From: CAVVGZ01 sp963747965
GTDB taxonomy: Bacteria; Chloroflexota; Anaerolineae; Anaerolineales; Anaerolineaceae
Direction: 5' to 3'
Assembly (NCBI GenBank): GCA_963747965.1
Contig: CAVVGZ010000004.1
Location: 62,001 to 126,000 of the forward strand
Length of the DNA stretch: 64,000 bases
Part shown: piece by piece, positions 29,825 through 39,215 of the stretch
How positions within the stretch are numbered: the first letter of the stretch is position 1
Layout: each line of letters begins with the position of its first letter
Notes under the pieces: generated by a model
Told to the model about the DNA's origin: nothing
Databases searched by the model: none
The model's input: only the letters and a program-made list of their open reading frames with translations
Made by a program: the position numbers and the translations under genes

Positions 29825-30979
29825 TAGTCTTTTTTCCGGCACTGGTTTGAATTACCCTGACGGTATCCTGGACCATTTTGTCCACACTAAAAAGGGTTCT
29901 GATCCGTGCGGATGCCCTCTCACCCAGTTCATTCTTTCACCAGGGGTGCGGGAAAGCATTTTAATTAATCCTTCTGCCAGGCTTGATGGGTCCCCCGGGT
30001 TGGCAATGAAACCGGTATCACCAATAATTTCGGGGATATCCCCCACACCTGTTGCTACACAGGGCACTCCGCATGCCATGGCTTCACCGATCACGTTAGG
30101 GAAACCCTCTCCTTTCGAAGACAGGCATAAAATATCCAGGGCATTGTAAACCGGTTGGATATCCGGCCGGGTGTTTTCCCATCGAATGCAACCGGTTAGC
30201 CCTAATTCCCCGGCCTGTCCCTTGAGGTGGTCCAGGTATTCTGCCGGGCCATCTCCGATTACGACAAAACGGACTTGCGGCATGGATTGTTTTACAATGC
30301 CAGCTGCCTCAAGGAATGTGGAATGGTCTTTCACGGGATCCAGCCGGCCTATCATCCCAACAAGGGGCGCGTCTACTGGCACACCCCACTCCAACCTGAG
30401 GTGTTTACCGGACTCTGTTTCTTTAACAAAAGATTCTGTATCAATTCCATTTTGAATGACAGTCATTTTACTGGCAGGGAATCCAGTTTTTGTATATTGC
30501 TCAAACCCGGCGTGGGAGTTTACAATAATGGCATTGGCGAACCTGGCTGCCCTGCTTTCAAGCCAAAAACTTAGCCGGTAGAGCCAGTCATACTGGTTTA
30601 AGTCCCTGGATGAACCGCGCACACCCATTAGCAGGCAAACACCCGGGTTAATTATCTTCATGAGTGCCCCAAGGATATTGGGGACCGCCAGAAAACTATA
30701 GATCACATCCGGTTTGATTTTCCGGATCTGCCTGTTCAGGCGAAACAAGAATGGAAAGATATCCCATCGGCCTTTTTTATCCAGGGGGATAACGGTTACC
30801 CCGGCATCTGCAAACTGCTGGAAAAGCTTTCCATTTTCATAGAAGCAAACCACGCTAAATTCAAAATTGGTCCTGGGGAAATTTCTTGTGAGCAAAAGAA
30901 GCTGCCGCTCTGCACCTCCAAAATCAAGGGATCGGATCAGGAAAACCAACCGTAAGGATTCATGCGTTTTCAATTGCAA
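29817..30979 (-). CDS. Glycosyltransferase family 4 (frameshifted near C-terminus)
   Basis: The protein starts with VFLIRSLDFGGAERQLLLL and has the GT4 donor site SSKGEGFPNVIGEAMACGVP and ATGVGDIPEIIG. The frame as given ends at 29852 in an atypical Trp-rich tail. Adding one base near 29930 gives the usual GT4 ending (ELGERASARIRTLF) and moves the stop to 29817. There it overlaps the next gene, and the length becomes divisible by three (about 387 residues). It is similar to the following GT4 and lies in the same operon. Confidence 0.8.
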
Positions 30980-30994
30980 ATATTCCCCGTCCGC

Positions 30995-32695
30995 TTAAGA
31001 ACGATAATCACGGATATCCGTTTCGATAATTTTAATGATTCTGCCGATTATGTATATCCGAAAAGCAAGGTGATTGATGGATATATTTTGTTTTCCAACC
31101 AGACTTTTCAACATCGGCTGGATATTTGACGGAATAAATTCTTTTAGCATTGGTTTGCCAGCAGGTTCTATGTTTTCCGAGCTGGATTTAATCCCGGTCT
31201 TGACCCAATCCAAAAAATGATTTGGCAGGATATTCCTTCCCTTAACGTCCTCCAGTTCGGCATTAAACAGGCTGGCAGCCTTACCGCTGCGTAAATAATT
31301 TACCGCCGGAGAAATAGCCGGCTTCTCCGCAAAGGGGATTGGTGGAGATAGCCGGGTGATTATTTGCCTGAACAGCTTTTTTTCAGTCCGCAGCGGATCC
31401 GGCAGGGCACGCACCCTATCAATAATATTCCGGGATAGGAGTGGATTGATCACTTCCACATAAGCACATTTTATCTCGTTGAGTGCCGCCAGAATGGTGG
31501 GAATGCGGTACTGGTGGTATATGCGGTCCCTCCAGACGGAAAGACTCTCCCCGTTTTTCTTCTGCAGGCTATCCGGAATGGATTGAACAGGCATGCCATA
31601 ATCCTTCGCCGGTCTCAGGTTGCGGTGGTCCTCCATGGTTACCAGACCGGTATAACGCCGCACATCCCCCATGGAGTGAACCCTCGTCCAGCCAAAGCCT
31701 TCATCCCCCCGGATCACCCCGCTTATTTTTTGCTGGTTTAAATGCTTCCAGATTTGAAATCCGTCCATATAAGCCGAGATATGGTCTATCCTGCCTTCAC
31801 CTGCAGCTATAAACCGTTCGAAGATTAATTCCAATGGCTCATTCCCCGGCTCAATAGGAAAAAAATGGAAATTCACACCGCACTCCTGAGCAAGCTGCCT
31901 TGCAATGTAAGCATCATTCCGGCTGTCCTGCAGGGAGTTCCTGACACCCCAGGTTATGCATTTAAGGTCGCTTTTATCCGGGATCATCAGTAAAATTGCC
32001 CGGCTGTCATATCCTCCTGAGAGAGGCAGCAGCCAGTTGTTATAATCCAGGTCCAATCTACTCATTGTTTTTTCAATTGCCTGGCGAAGAAAAATTTCAT
32101 GCTCGGAATCTGTAAGTTTTTCTTGTAAGAATTTGGGGGTGGTCTCCTTTACTTCCAGTTTCCATAAACGAAAATCGAAAGTGAGCCTTGAGTCCCCGGG
32201 CAGCATTTTCAACCGGGTGTCCCAGGCAAGGCCGGGACCAAGGCAGCCAGAGGAGAGCATCCAGGCAGCCGTCTGCGGGTTGATGCAGATATTGCCCAGG
32301 ATGGACAAAATTGCCCGCTGGGAATTGGAGGCCAGGAAAATATCCTCATTTTGAAAATACCAAACCGTACGTGAACCAACAACATCCGTGGCAATTTCAA
32401 TGCCATCCTGGTCCAGGCGGAAAAGTGCAAAAGATCCATCCGGAATCCCGGATCCGCGCTTCCACCAGTCAAACGGGGGTTTAATCATCTTTCCAAGGCA
32501 AAAATTGCCTTCATGCCAGTCCAAATCCACTGGCGGATTAAAGATCACTGACAAGAAATGATCACGCCTATCCATAAACGGCTGAATTTCAGCGAGGTGA
32601 TCCGGTGTAAGCCTGCGATTCATCCGCCCAATTTTCAGCAGAATATCGTCGATAATTTTCTTGTCTCTTGCGCAGGCTACCAGTACACGGGCCAT
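30995..32695 (-). CDS. Asparagine synthase-like protein lacking the glutaminase Cys
   Basis: The 566-residue protein has an N-terminal region with weak Ntn-hydrolase character but no MCGI start, so the Cys nucleophile is absent. The C-terminal ATP-pyrophosphatase domain is clear (LSGGYDSR at 225-232 and RGDEGFGW later). It could activate a carboxylate as an acyl-adenylate and use free ammonia or another amine, as beta-lactam synthetase-like relatives do, but no glutamine hydrolysis is expected. It is the first gene of the minus-strand unit, facing the divergent gene at 33220. A TATAAT element on the minus strand at 32788-32793 may belong to its promoter. Confidence 0.75.
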   Translation of the reverse strand: MARVLVACARDKKIIDDILLKIGRMNRRLTPDHLAEIQPFMDRRDHFLSVIFNPPVDLDWHEGNFCLGKMIKPPFDWWKRGSGIPDGSFALFRLDQDGIEIATDVVGSRTVWYFQNEDIFLASNSQRAILSILGNICINPQTAAWMLSSGCLGPGLAWDTRLKMLPGDSRLTFDFRLWKLEVKETTPKFLQEKLTDSEHEIFLRQAIEKTMSRLDLDYNNWLLPLSGGYDSRAILLMIPDKSDLKCITWGVRNSLQDSRNDAYIARQLAQECGVNFHFFPIEPGNEPLELIFERFIAAGEGRIDHISAYMDGFQIWKHLNQQKISGVIRGDEGFGWTRVHSMGDVRRYTGLVTMEDHRNLRPAKDYGMPVQSIPDSLQKKNGESLSVWRDRIYHQYRIPTILAALNEIKCAYVEVINPLLSRNIIDRVRALPDPLRTEKKLFRQIITRLSPPIPFAEKPAISPAVNYLRSGKAASLFNAELEDVKGRNILPNHFLDWVKTGIKSSSENIEPAGKPMLKEFIPSNIQPMLKSLVGKQNISINHLAFRIYIIGRIIKIIETDIRDYRS

Positions 32696-33219
32696 ATTTT
32701 ATCCAATATCTGAAATTCTGGATGAGGGATGATTAAGGATACCAGGCAGTTAAATAATCCCAATAATTTGATCTAACTTCCGAAGTAATTATAACCTTAC
32801 TCCTAACAGGTTCCCCTGCCCCAGGAACGCCAGGTACTGTCAACCCTTTCCAAAAAACATTTTTGGATTGAGCTGAAAATTATCATTTTTCCAGGGCAGG
32901 CTTTTATCCCCGTCATTTACAATCCATTATTAATTAGTACCCCTCATCATTCAGGAGCGTTTCCACTCCTTATTAGAGAGTATCGCCTCCAAAGGTATAA
33001 TTAACCAAAACGAGAGATTAAATTGCCCGTAGTTCGCATCCTAGTCTGGAAAGAATCTCATTCTGGAAACCCTGGCCTGAGTTCTGGAATTACTTCAAGG
33101 GCAGGTGCTGCACCAAAATCTTCTACAACAGTTAAACCTACACCATATTGAACATTAAACCATTAGATAGAATATAAATTTTTCGGTTGGTGATCCATTA
33201 AATTAACAGATATTTGCAA
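32696..33219. other. Divergent intergenic region, about 520 bp
   Basis: No convincing gene is seen between the divergent asparagine-synthase-like gene and the membrane protein gene. On the minus strand a TATAAT at 32788-32793 is a candidate -10 box with a poor -35 partner. On the plus strand TTGAAC at about 33148-33153 followed by AT-rich TATAAA-like sequence is a weak candidate for the rightward gene. The region is more AT-rich to the right. No tRNA, clear hairpin terminator or insertion-sequence end was found. Confidence 0.5.
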
Positions 33220-35124
33220 TTGTTAAAAAGGGTTCAAAAAATCAATAATAAACTCCTTTCCATTCCGCGAGAATGTTCCTAAATTTGGGTCGCCCGTAAT
33301 CATAGCGCTTCCCAGGTCTTTTGTTACTGCAGTTCTGGCCTCTGTATTTATTCTGGCTTTTATTATTACAGATTACTGGAACATTCCTGATCCTAATCAT
33401 TATCAGGTAGCGATTCTGGCAGGAACAATTGCTCTGGGGATTGTTTGGAGTTTATTGGCGGGTTCGGATGTGAAGTTTGAAATTAATATGAGAGAGGTTT
33501 TTTCCTTTGCACTTTTGCTGGTTGTACTATTCATTCTAAACTATCGTTCCCTGGGTTCAGTGATTCCATGGAGAGGGGATGAAGACCGCCATATTATTTA
33601 CACATTACAACTGAACAGCCAATTCCCCTGGTACGGGTATATTTTCTTTCTCGCCTGGGTATTGATACTATATTTAGCCTGGCAAAAGCCAAGGTTGGCA
33701 ATCATCGCAGGAGCTTTCTTTCTCTGGCAAATCCTGCTCTCTTATCCCCCGGATTCTCTTTACGGCGATCTTCGCTATCCATATATAAATTATTGGATAT
33801 ATGCCCTGGCTCTGCACCCGGCGATGCTTGTGATCAGTCCGTACCATGAAATTCTATTCAGGATGGTTCCTTTTCTCTCTGTGGTGGCGTTAGCCTGGTT
33901 TTTTCAACGATCTCTGGACCAGAAGGAATACCATACAAAGGTGCTGTGGGGATTATCAGCTGCGGTTATACCCATTGTTTTCTACTATTCGTCCGTTCTT
34001 TATCTTGAAATGCCAGCAATATTCCTGATGACAATAGTTTGCATGCGTATCGGCATACTTCTCAGGAAGGATTTTGTTGAATTAAAACAAGATATTGGGT
34101 GGTATGCACTCATACTTATAGGATTTATTAAAGAAACGACCTTGCCATTTCTCCTGTGCTTTCTGGTTTATCGAACCGCCATCTCCTTATGGCATAGGAT
34201 CCAGGGCGTAAATTCAATCTGCAAACCGAAGTAAATGCTCAAGCGAAACCAAAATCATCAAATGGTCAATTTATCAAAGGTGAGTTATCTATCTATTTTG
34301 TTACATTGTTACCCATTGTTTATTACCTTTTGTTCCGCACAATTTTTGATAACACCAGAGAATATACGCTAACTTTTTCCAATTTGCTCGATCTCTCCAT
34401 TTATTCCGTCATGGCCCGTTCATTCTTTGAGCAATTTGGAATATTCCTGTTCTTATTTATCGGAGGATGTATTTTCCTTTTCAAAAAAAAGGATTATTCA
34501 ATCCTTTGGTTCTATATAATCCTGATAATTGGTTACGCCCTGTTTTATATGTTAGATCAGAATGAATACATAGGCTACAGCCGGTTTAACCTGTTCTACC
34601 TACCCCCAATTCTGGCTGGATCAAGCTTTTTGATTAAGGCAGTAATTGAGAGTCGAAAATTATACGGCACGATCCTTGCCATTGTAACGATCCTATCCTC
34701 ATTATTACTGTCGCCTATTCATTATGATGGGACAAAAGTCCCCTTATGGGGTAATTATTTTACGGATACATCGGAACATTATTACCCCGTTGAAGAGGCA
34801 TTAATATGGTTAAAGCAAAACGATCCTGATGGAACCATCCTTTTCGCCGGGCTGTATTACAATTATTTTTTTGATTTCTATTTTAATAAGATCGATTGGC
34901 AGCCATCTGATTTCGATGTTTACCTTTCAGATAAAAAAAACCAGGACGATGACTCCAATCTTTCAAAGGCATTAATCAACGCTGAAAATCAATCCTATAA
35001 GAATGTGCTCTTTTTTGTACTGGGGGAAGATATTCCCCAGATACCTGAAGGGAGTGGATTTAACCAGCAGAGGATTTTCAATAACATGGCTCACTCTCTG
35101 GTTTTATATTCCAGGGAAAAATAG
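33220..35124 (+). CDS. Polytopic membrane protein, GT39-like (frameshifted)
   Basis: The coding sequence lies in at least two frames. The first open stretch (to 34234) encodes membrane segments plus PWRGDEDRHIIYT, a loop like the acidic first loop of GT39-type transferases. The second (from about 34245 to 35124) encodes the remaining segments and a soluble tail. Adding one base near 34206 joins them. The reading frame also extends upstream of the TTG at 33455 without a normal start. A TTG at 33220 in another frame, joined by one base around 33226-33265, gives a total divisible by three (about 634 residues), but the true start is unresolved. It is the first rightward gene of the locus, followed by a methyltransferase-GT2 fusion. 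Confidence 0.55.
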
Positions 35125-35215
35125 GCTTGCTTTTTTTGATAGTGGATCATGCGGCAGAACATCAGGAACAAAATTGTATTAATATTGGCTGTTAAATTAC
35201 TGAAGAGGGTTCTGA

Positions 35216-36667
35216 TTGGAAATAGAACAGAATTATTTAGACCTGACGAAGGAAAATTACCAAGCCAAACGGGTAGCCCATTGGAATTCAGTGGCGCTAA
35301 AAATGCGCCATTGGCAAGGTTGGGGGGGATATTATCATCGCCGGTTGAATGAGATCTACGCCCGCATGATCCCGCCAGGAGCCAAGGTACTTGAAATCGG
35401 CTGCAGCAATGGCGACCTGCTGGCCAGTTTGAAACCAGCAGATGGAACCGGGGTAGAAATCTCACCCGAAATGACTGCCCTGGCGAAAGACCTTCATCCG
35501 GAATTGAGATTAATCAACCAAAGCGAAGACGTTTTTCTTGTAGAAGGCAATTTTGATTTCATCATTTTTTCTGACATCTTGAATGATGTTTGGGATGTCC
35601 AATCGATATTTGACCATGTAAGACAATTTGCCTCGCCGGATTGCAGGGTAATTATTAATACATATAACCGGCTGTGGGAACCAGCCCTGCTGGTCGCAGA
35701 GAAACTCGGATTAGCCAAGCCCGGGCGGGGGAAGAACTGGTTGACGGTTTCGGATATCCGTAATTTGCTCAATCTTTCGGGATTTGAAGTCATCAAGACC
35801 ACCCGCGAAATCCTATTTCCAATTGGTATCCCGCTGATTGCAACCCTGTTCAACCGATTTTTGGGTCGTATATGGCCTTTCTATTATTTAACTTTAACCA
35901 ATCTGATTGTTGCCAGGCTGCAGCCAAGCCCTTCATCAGCAGAAAACCAACCCAGGGTCAGTGTGATTGTACCGGCCAGGAATGAGGCAGGTAATATCGA
36001 GAATATTATTAAACGGACCCCGGAAATGGGCGCCGGGACTGAGATTGTTTTCGTGGAGGGGCATTCCAGCGACAATACTTATGCAGCGATCGAATCAGAG
36101 ATTGCCAGGCATCCGGAGCGAAACTGCATCGCTATGCAGCAAACCGGTAAAGGGAAAGGGGATGCGGTGCGTTTAGGATTTGGGAAAGCCAGCGGAGATG
36201 TGCTTATGATCCTGGACGCTGATTTAACAGTACCACCGGAAGACTTGCCGCGCTTTTATGATGGACTGGTCTCCGGTAAGGGGGATTTCATCAACGGAGT
36301 CCGCCTGGTCTATCCAATGGAAGAAGAAGCCATGCGTTTCTTTAACTTTATCGGTAACAAATTCTTCAGTTTTTCTTTTTCCTGGTTATTGGGACAGCCA
36401 ATTAAAGATACCCTCTGTGGTACCAAGGTGCTTTGGAAAAGGGATTACGAGCGTATCGCTGCCAACCGGTCTGTCTTTGGAGATTTCGATCCCTTCGGTG
36501 ATTTTGATCTCCTGTTTGGTGCATCGATATTGAATATGAAAATCATCGACCTGCCTGTGCGTTACCGGGCTCGCACATACGGAGAAACCAATATTCAACG
36601 GTGGAAACACGGCTGGCTGCTGCTGCGAATGGTGCTTTTCGCTGCCAAAAATATCAAATTCACCTGA
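35216..36667 (+). CDS. Bifunctional protein: SAM methyltransferase domain fused to GT2 (DPM1-like)
   Basis: In this 483-residue fusion, residues 1-210 form a class I methyltransferase domain (VLEIGCSNGDLL at about 58-69, FSDILNDVWD). A hydrophobic hinge follows around 205-225. Residues 240-480 form a GT2 domain with VSVIVPARNEAGNI, VEGHSSDNT and the metal motif LDADLTVPPEDL, close to dolichyl-phosphate mannose synthases. The second half may make a polyprenyl-phosphate sugar donor for the GT39-like proteins of this locus, with methylation as a separate step. The start is a TTG at 35216 with GAGG about nine bases upstream. No break is seen. Confidence 0.85.
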   Translation: MEIEQNYLDLTKENYQAKRVAHWNSVALKMRHWQGWGGYYHRRLNEIYARMIPPGAKVLEIGCSNGDLLASLKPADGTGVEISPEMTALAKDLHPELRLINQSEDVFLVEGNFDFIIFSDILNDVWDVQSIFDHVRQFASPDCRVIINTYNRLWEPALLVAEKLGLAKPGRGKNWLTVSDIRNLLNLSGFEVIKTTREILFPIGIPLIATLFNRFLGRIWPFYYLTLTNLIVARLQPSPSSAENQPRVSVIVPARNEAGNIENIIKRTPEMGAGTEIVFVEGHSSDNTYAAIESEIARHPERNCIAMQQTGKGKGDAVRLGFGKASGDVLMILDADLTVPPEDLPRFYDGLVSGKGDFINGVRLVYPMEEEAMRFFNFIGNKFFSFSFSWLLGQPIKDTLCGTKVLWKRDYERIAANRSVFGDFDPFGDFDLLFGASILNMKIIDLPVRYRARTYGETNIQRWKHGWLLLRMVLFAAKNIKFT

Positions 36668-36725
36668 CCGGAATGGTTTTTTGGGGAATTATTCTCCCTG
36701 CAGGTTGTCTATCCTGGTATAAACC

Positions 36726-37853
36726 CTAAATCCCGTCAAGAATCCTCTTTGCCCGCTCCTTCCAGGTGTATTTCTGGACATCACTTTTTGCCTGCGCTGC
36801 CAGAGACATCCCCTTCACCGGATTATCCTTGACCAATTGTATGGCGTTTACCCAGGAATGGATATCCTCCGGGTCGCAGAACAGGCAGTTCTTCTCATCC
36901 AGGACTTCATGTAAGACCGGCAAATCGCTGGAAAGGATAACCTTTCCGCTGGCCATGTATTCAAACATCTTGAGAGGACTCATCCAGGAGACGGTATTTG
37001 ATCCCCGGCTGGTTATCACTTTCCTCTGGTAAGGCATTAATAAAACATCACAAAGGGAAAGGTATCCCGGCAGTATAGAATTCGCAACAAAACCGGTGAA
37101 GATGACGTTGGTGAGGTTTTTCTGCCTGGCATACTCCTTATTCATAATAACCTGCTGCTCATCCCCGCCCATGATCATAACCGTATCTTCAGGAAAATTT
37201 CCTGCCATCTGCAAGATCAAATCAGTTCCCCGCCCCTCATAAAGGTGACCGGAATACCCGATTACAAAACCATCTTCTGGAATATGCAGGTGATTCTTCA
37301 ATACATTGGCATCAGGGAGATTCTCAAACCTTTCCAGGTCAACCCCATCCGGGCAGATGAGCAGTTTTTCTTTGAGCTTTGGATTAATTCCCCGGGCAAA
37401 TAAATGCTCGGAAAGACTCCTGGTAATGACAACCAGTCTCCTCAGCCCCCTGCCGCTGCTCAGCATGGCAAATCCTGTCTTATTTACCAGACCGGTGTTT
37501 TCACTATGAATTTCACTGATTGTTGGTTTTCCAGCCTGGGATAAAAGCCCGGCAGCCAGAACGTTTCGGGAATAAACCACATCGACTGGTTTCCTCATGG
37601 CATATAACGCCGCCCTGGCACCATAATCATACTCCCTGGAAATCGCAGAGACTTTTAATCGATTAATTTGAAATTTTTCCGAGACCCCGTAATGATCCCA
37701 TAAATTTTCCACCACGATTGGGGAGGGTTTGTCTTTTGCAATCAGTTCAACGGTATGTCCAAGCTGGCAAAACGCCTGGCACATTTTCATCACATGGATA
37801 CTATTTGCTTCCAGGGAGGGAATGACAGACGGTGAGATGTAGAGGATTTCCAT
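36726..37853 (-). CDS. Glycosyltransferase family 4
   Basis: The 375-residue protein starts with ILYISPSVIPSLEANSIHV. The donor lobe has GYSGHLYEGRGTDLI and MPYQRKV, then SPLKMFEYMASGKVI and SSDLPVLHEVL, the family's Glu-containing nucleotide-sugar site. It ends the minus-strand unit that begins near 48088 and is convergent with the methyltransferase-GT2 gene. Only a weak hairpin without a T-run lies between them. The donor sugar is unknown. Confidence 0.85.
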   Translation of the reverse strand: MEILYISPSVIPSLEANSIHVMKMCQAFCQLGHTVELIAKDKPSPIVVENLWDHYGVSEKFQINRLKVSAISREYDYGARAALYAMRKPVDVVYSRNVLAAGLLSQAGKPTISEIHSENTGLVNKTGFAMLSSGRGLRRLVVITRSLSEHLFARGINPKLKEKLLICPDGVDLERFENLPDANVLKNHLHIPEDGFVIGYSGHLYEGRGTDLILQMAGNFPEDTVMIMGGDEQQVIMNKEYARQKNLTNVIFTGFVANSILPGYLSLCDVLLMPYQRKVITSRGSNTVSWMSPLKMFEYMASGKVILSSDLPVLHEVLDEKNCLFCDPEDIHSWVNAIQLVKDNPVKGMSLAAQAKSDVQKYTWKERAKRILDGI

Positions 37854-37860
37854 CTTTAAA

Positions 37861-39199
37861 TCAGTTTAGGATTTCAGCCCATCGATTGGTTCGCCAGGCA
37901 ATATCCTCATCGGTGATATGGTCTTTTTCATGCCCGGACCCGGAAGCGATTGGTTTTTTGTTGCGGATTCGTCCCCACTCCGACCTCATGACCCGGAAAC
38001 CATAATCGAAGAGAAAGGGTAAATTTCTACTTTTCAAAGCCTGATCTATTCGGTAGTTTGGCTTAACCTGGATTTCTTGCCCTTCGAAAAGCGTCCTATC
38101 ACCGGTAAGCATACCGGCTAATAAATCAGCTATATTCAGGATTGCATCTCCGTTAGCCATCATATTTCCTTCTGCCCAGTCAAGAAGTCCCGAATAGTTG
38201 GCTTCCATGTCCTGGCTGAATACTGCATCCAAAAAATGATCGCTGGTTTCCAATTTGGGAATCCACTGGTACCAATCCGCCATCACATAATCCGGAAATG
38301 GGACCGGTTCAATCATGTATATATTTTTATGTGCCACCGCAGCTTCAATCAGGCTGGTGCTGTAGGAGGAGAGCATCACATCACTGGCTAAAATCCACTC
38401 CCGAACTGTCCCATCCTTGATCACGTGAAAATGATCCGGGTAATGTTCCCACCACCGCCTCACAAGCCCTGCGAAACCGGTCTCGTGCCACTGCAGGCCG
38501 GGGGCGGACGATTAGTTCAATTTCTCTGGATAAACCAGCCTTATACCACCAAATAACAGCCTGGTCAAAGGAAGCCCTGGCAAACTCCCTGTAGCCATAT
38601 GCCACTTCAGGGCTTATGCCAGCCAGTATAAATTCATGAATTTTATAATCAGAATAAAAGGCAGCTCCATAATTTTCCGGGATAAGCACCCATTTCTTAT
38701 CCGGGTCCAGCTGGTATTTTTGAGCCAGCGTTTCCCGTGGTTCAAAATAAGCCTTGTATGGATCTCGATAGAGTTCATAAACCGGATTACCGGTCACAGT
38801 AATAGATTGTTCCGGGACCTCATAGGATTTCAGATAATCCGCAAAAAAGTCCCCCCAGGCCAGGTGGTAAGCGTGTTTTCTTGAAAACTCATCCCGGGGG
38901 GATTTATACGGCTGGTTTATTTTTGTGAAGATTTGTTCATAGGCAAGGTTGAGAAAAACAGCGTCCTTCCAGGCAGGTACAACTTCACGGATTCCAGGAT
39001 CATTCACTGAATGGCAGTATGGCAGCCCAACCACCCTGGGATTGTACTTTTGGATAGTTTCCTCTACATTCCAGATTGTTGAGGCTACAGCAACAGAAAG
39101 CCCCCGATTTTCTAATAAATACTTGACCGCACAGGTGATATCCAACTCACGGACCACATGTTCAATCAGGATGATGACATCTACATTTTGTCTGCTCAT
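37861..39199 (-). CDS. GT-B-like surface carbohydrate biosynthesis protein (frameshifted)
   Basis: A 5' part (39199-38381) and a 3' part (38463-37861) overlap in different frames. Removing one base around 38486-38491 joins VRPRPAV to a continuation with RRWWEHYPDHFHVI, and the gene becomes divisible by three (about 445 residues). The C-terminal part carries SDVMLSSYSTSLIEAAVAHK, the Ser/Thr-Glu phosphate-binding loop seen in capsule-type GT-B enzymes. The N-terminal part resembles 'surface carbohydrate biosynthesis' proteins that begin with IILIEHVVREL. ATG 39199 is preferred to an upstream TTG. The substrate is unknown. Confidence 0.7.
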
Positions 39200-39215
39200 T
39201 GATCCCAATGGTTGT

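Noticed and set aside
36668..36725. Hairpin between convergent genes
   Set aside because: Only a 6-base stem with a G-T pair and no T-run; too weak to call a terminator.
37861..39199. Two separate overlapping genes
   Set aside because: The two frames join by one base into a single GT-B protein with an uninterrupted fold, so they are treated as one gene.
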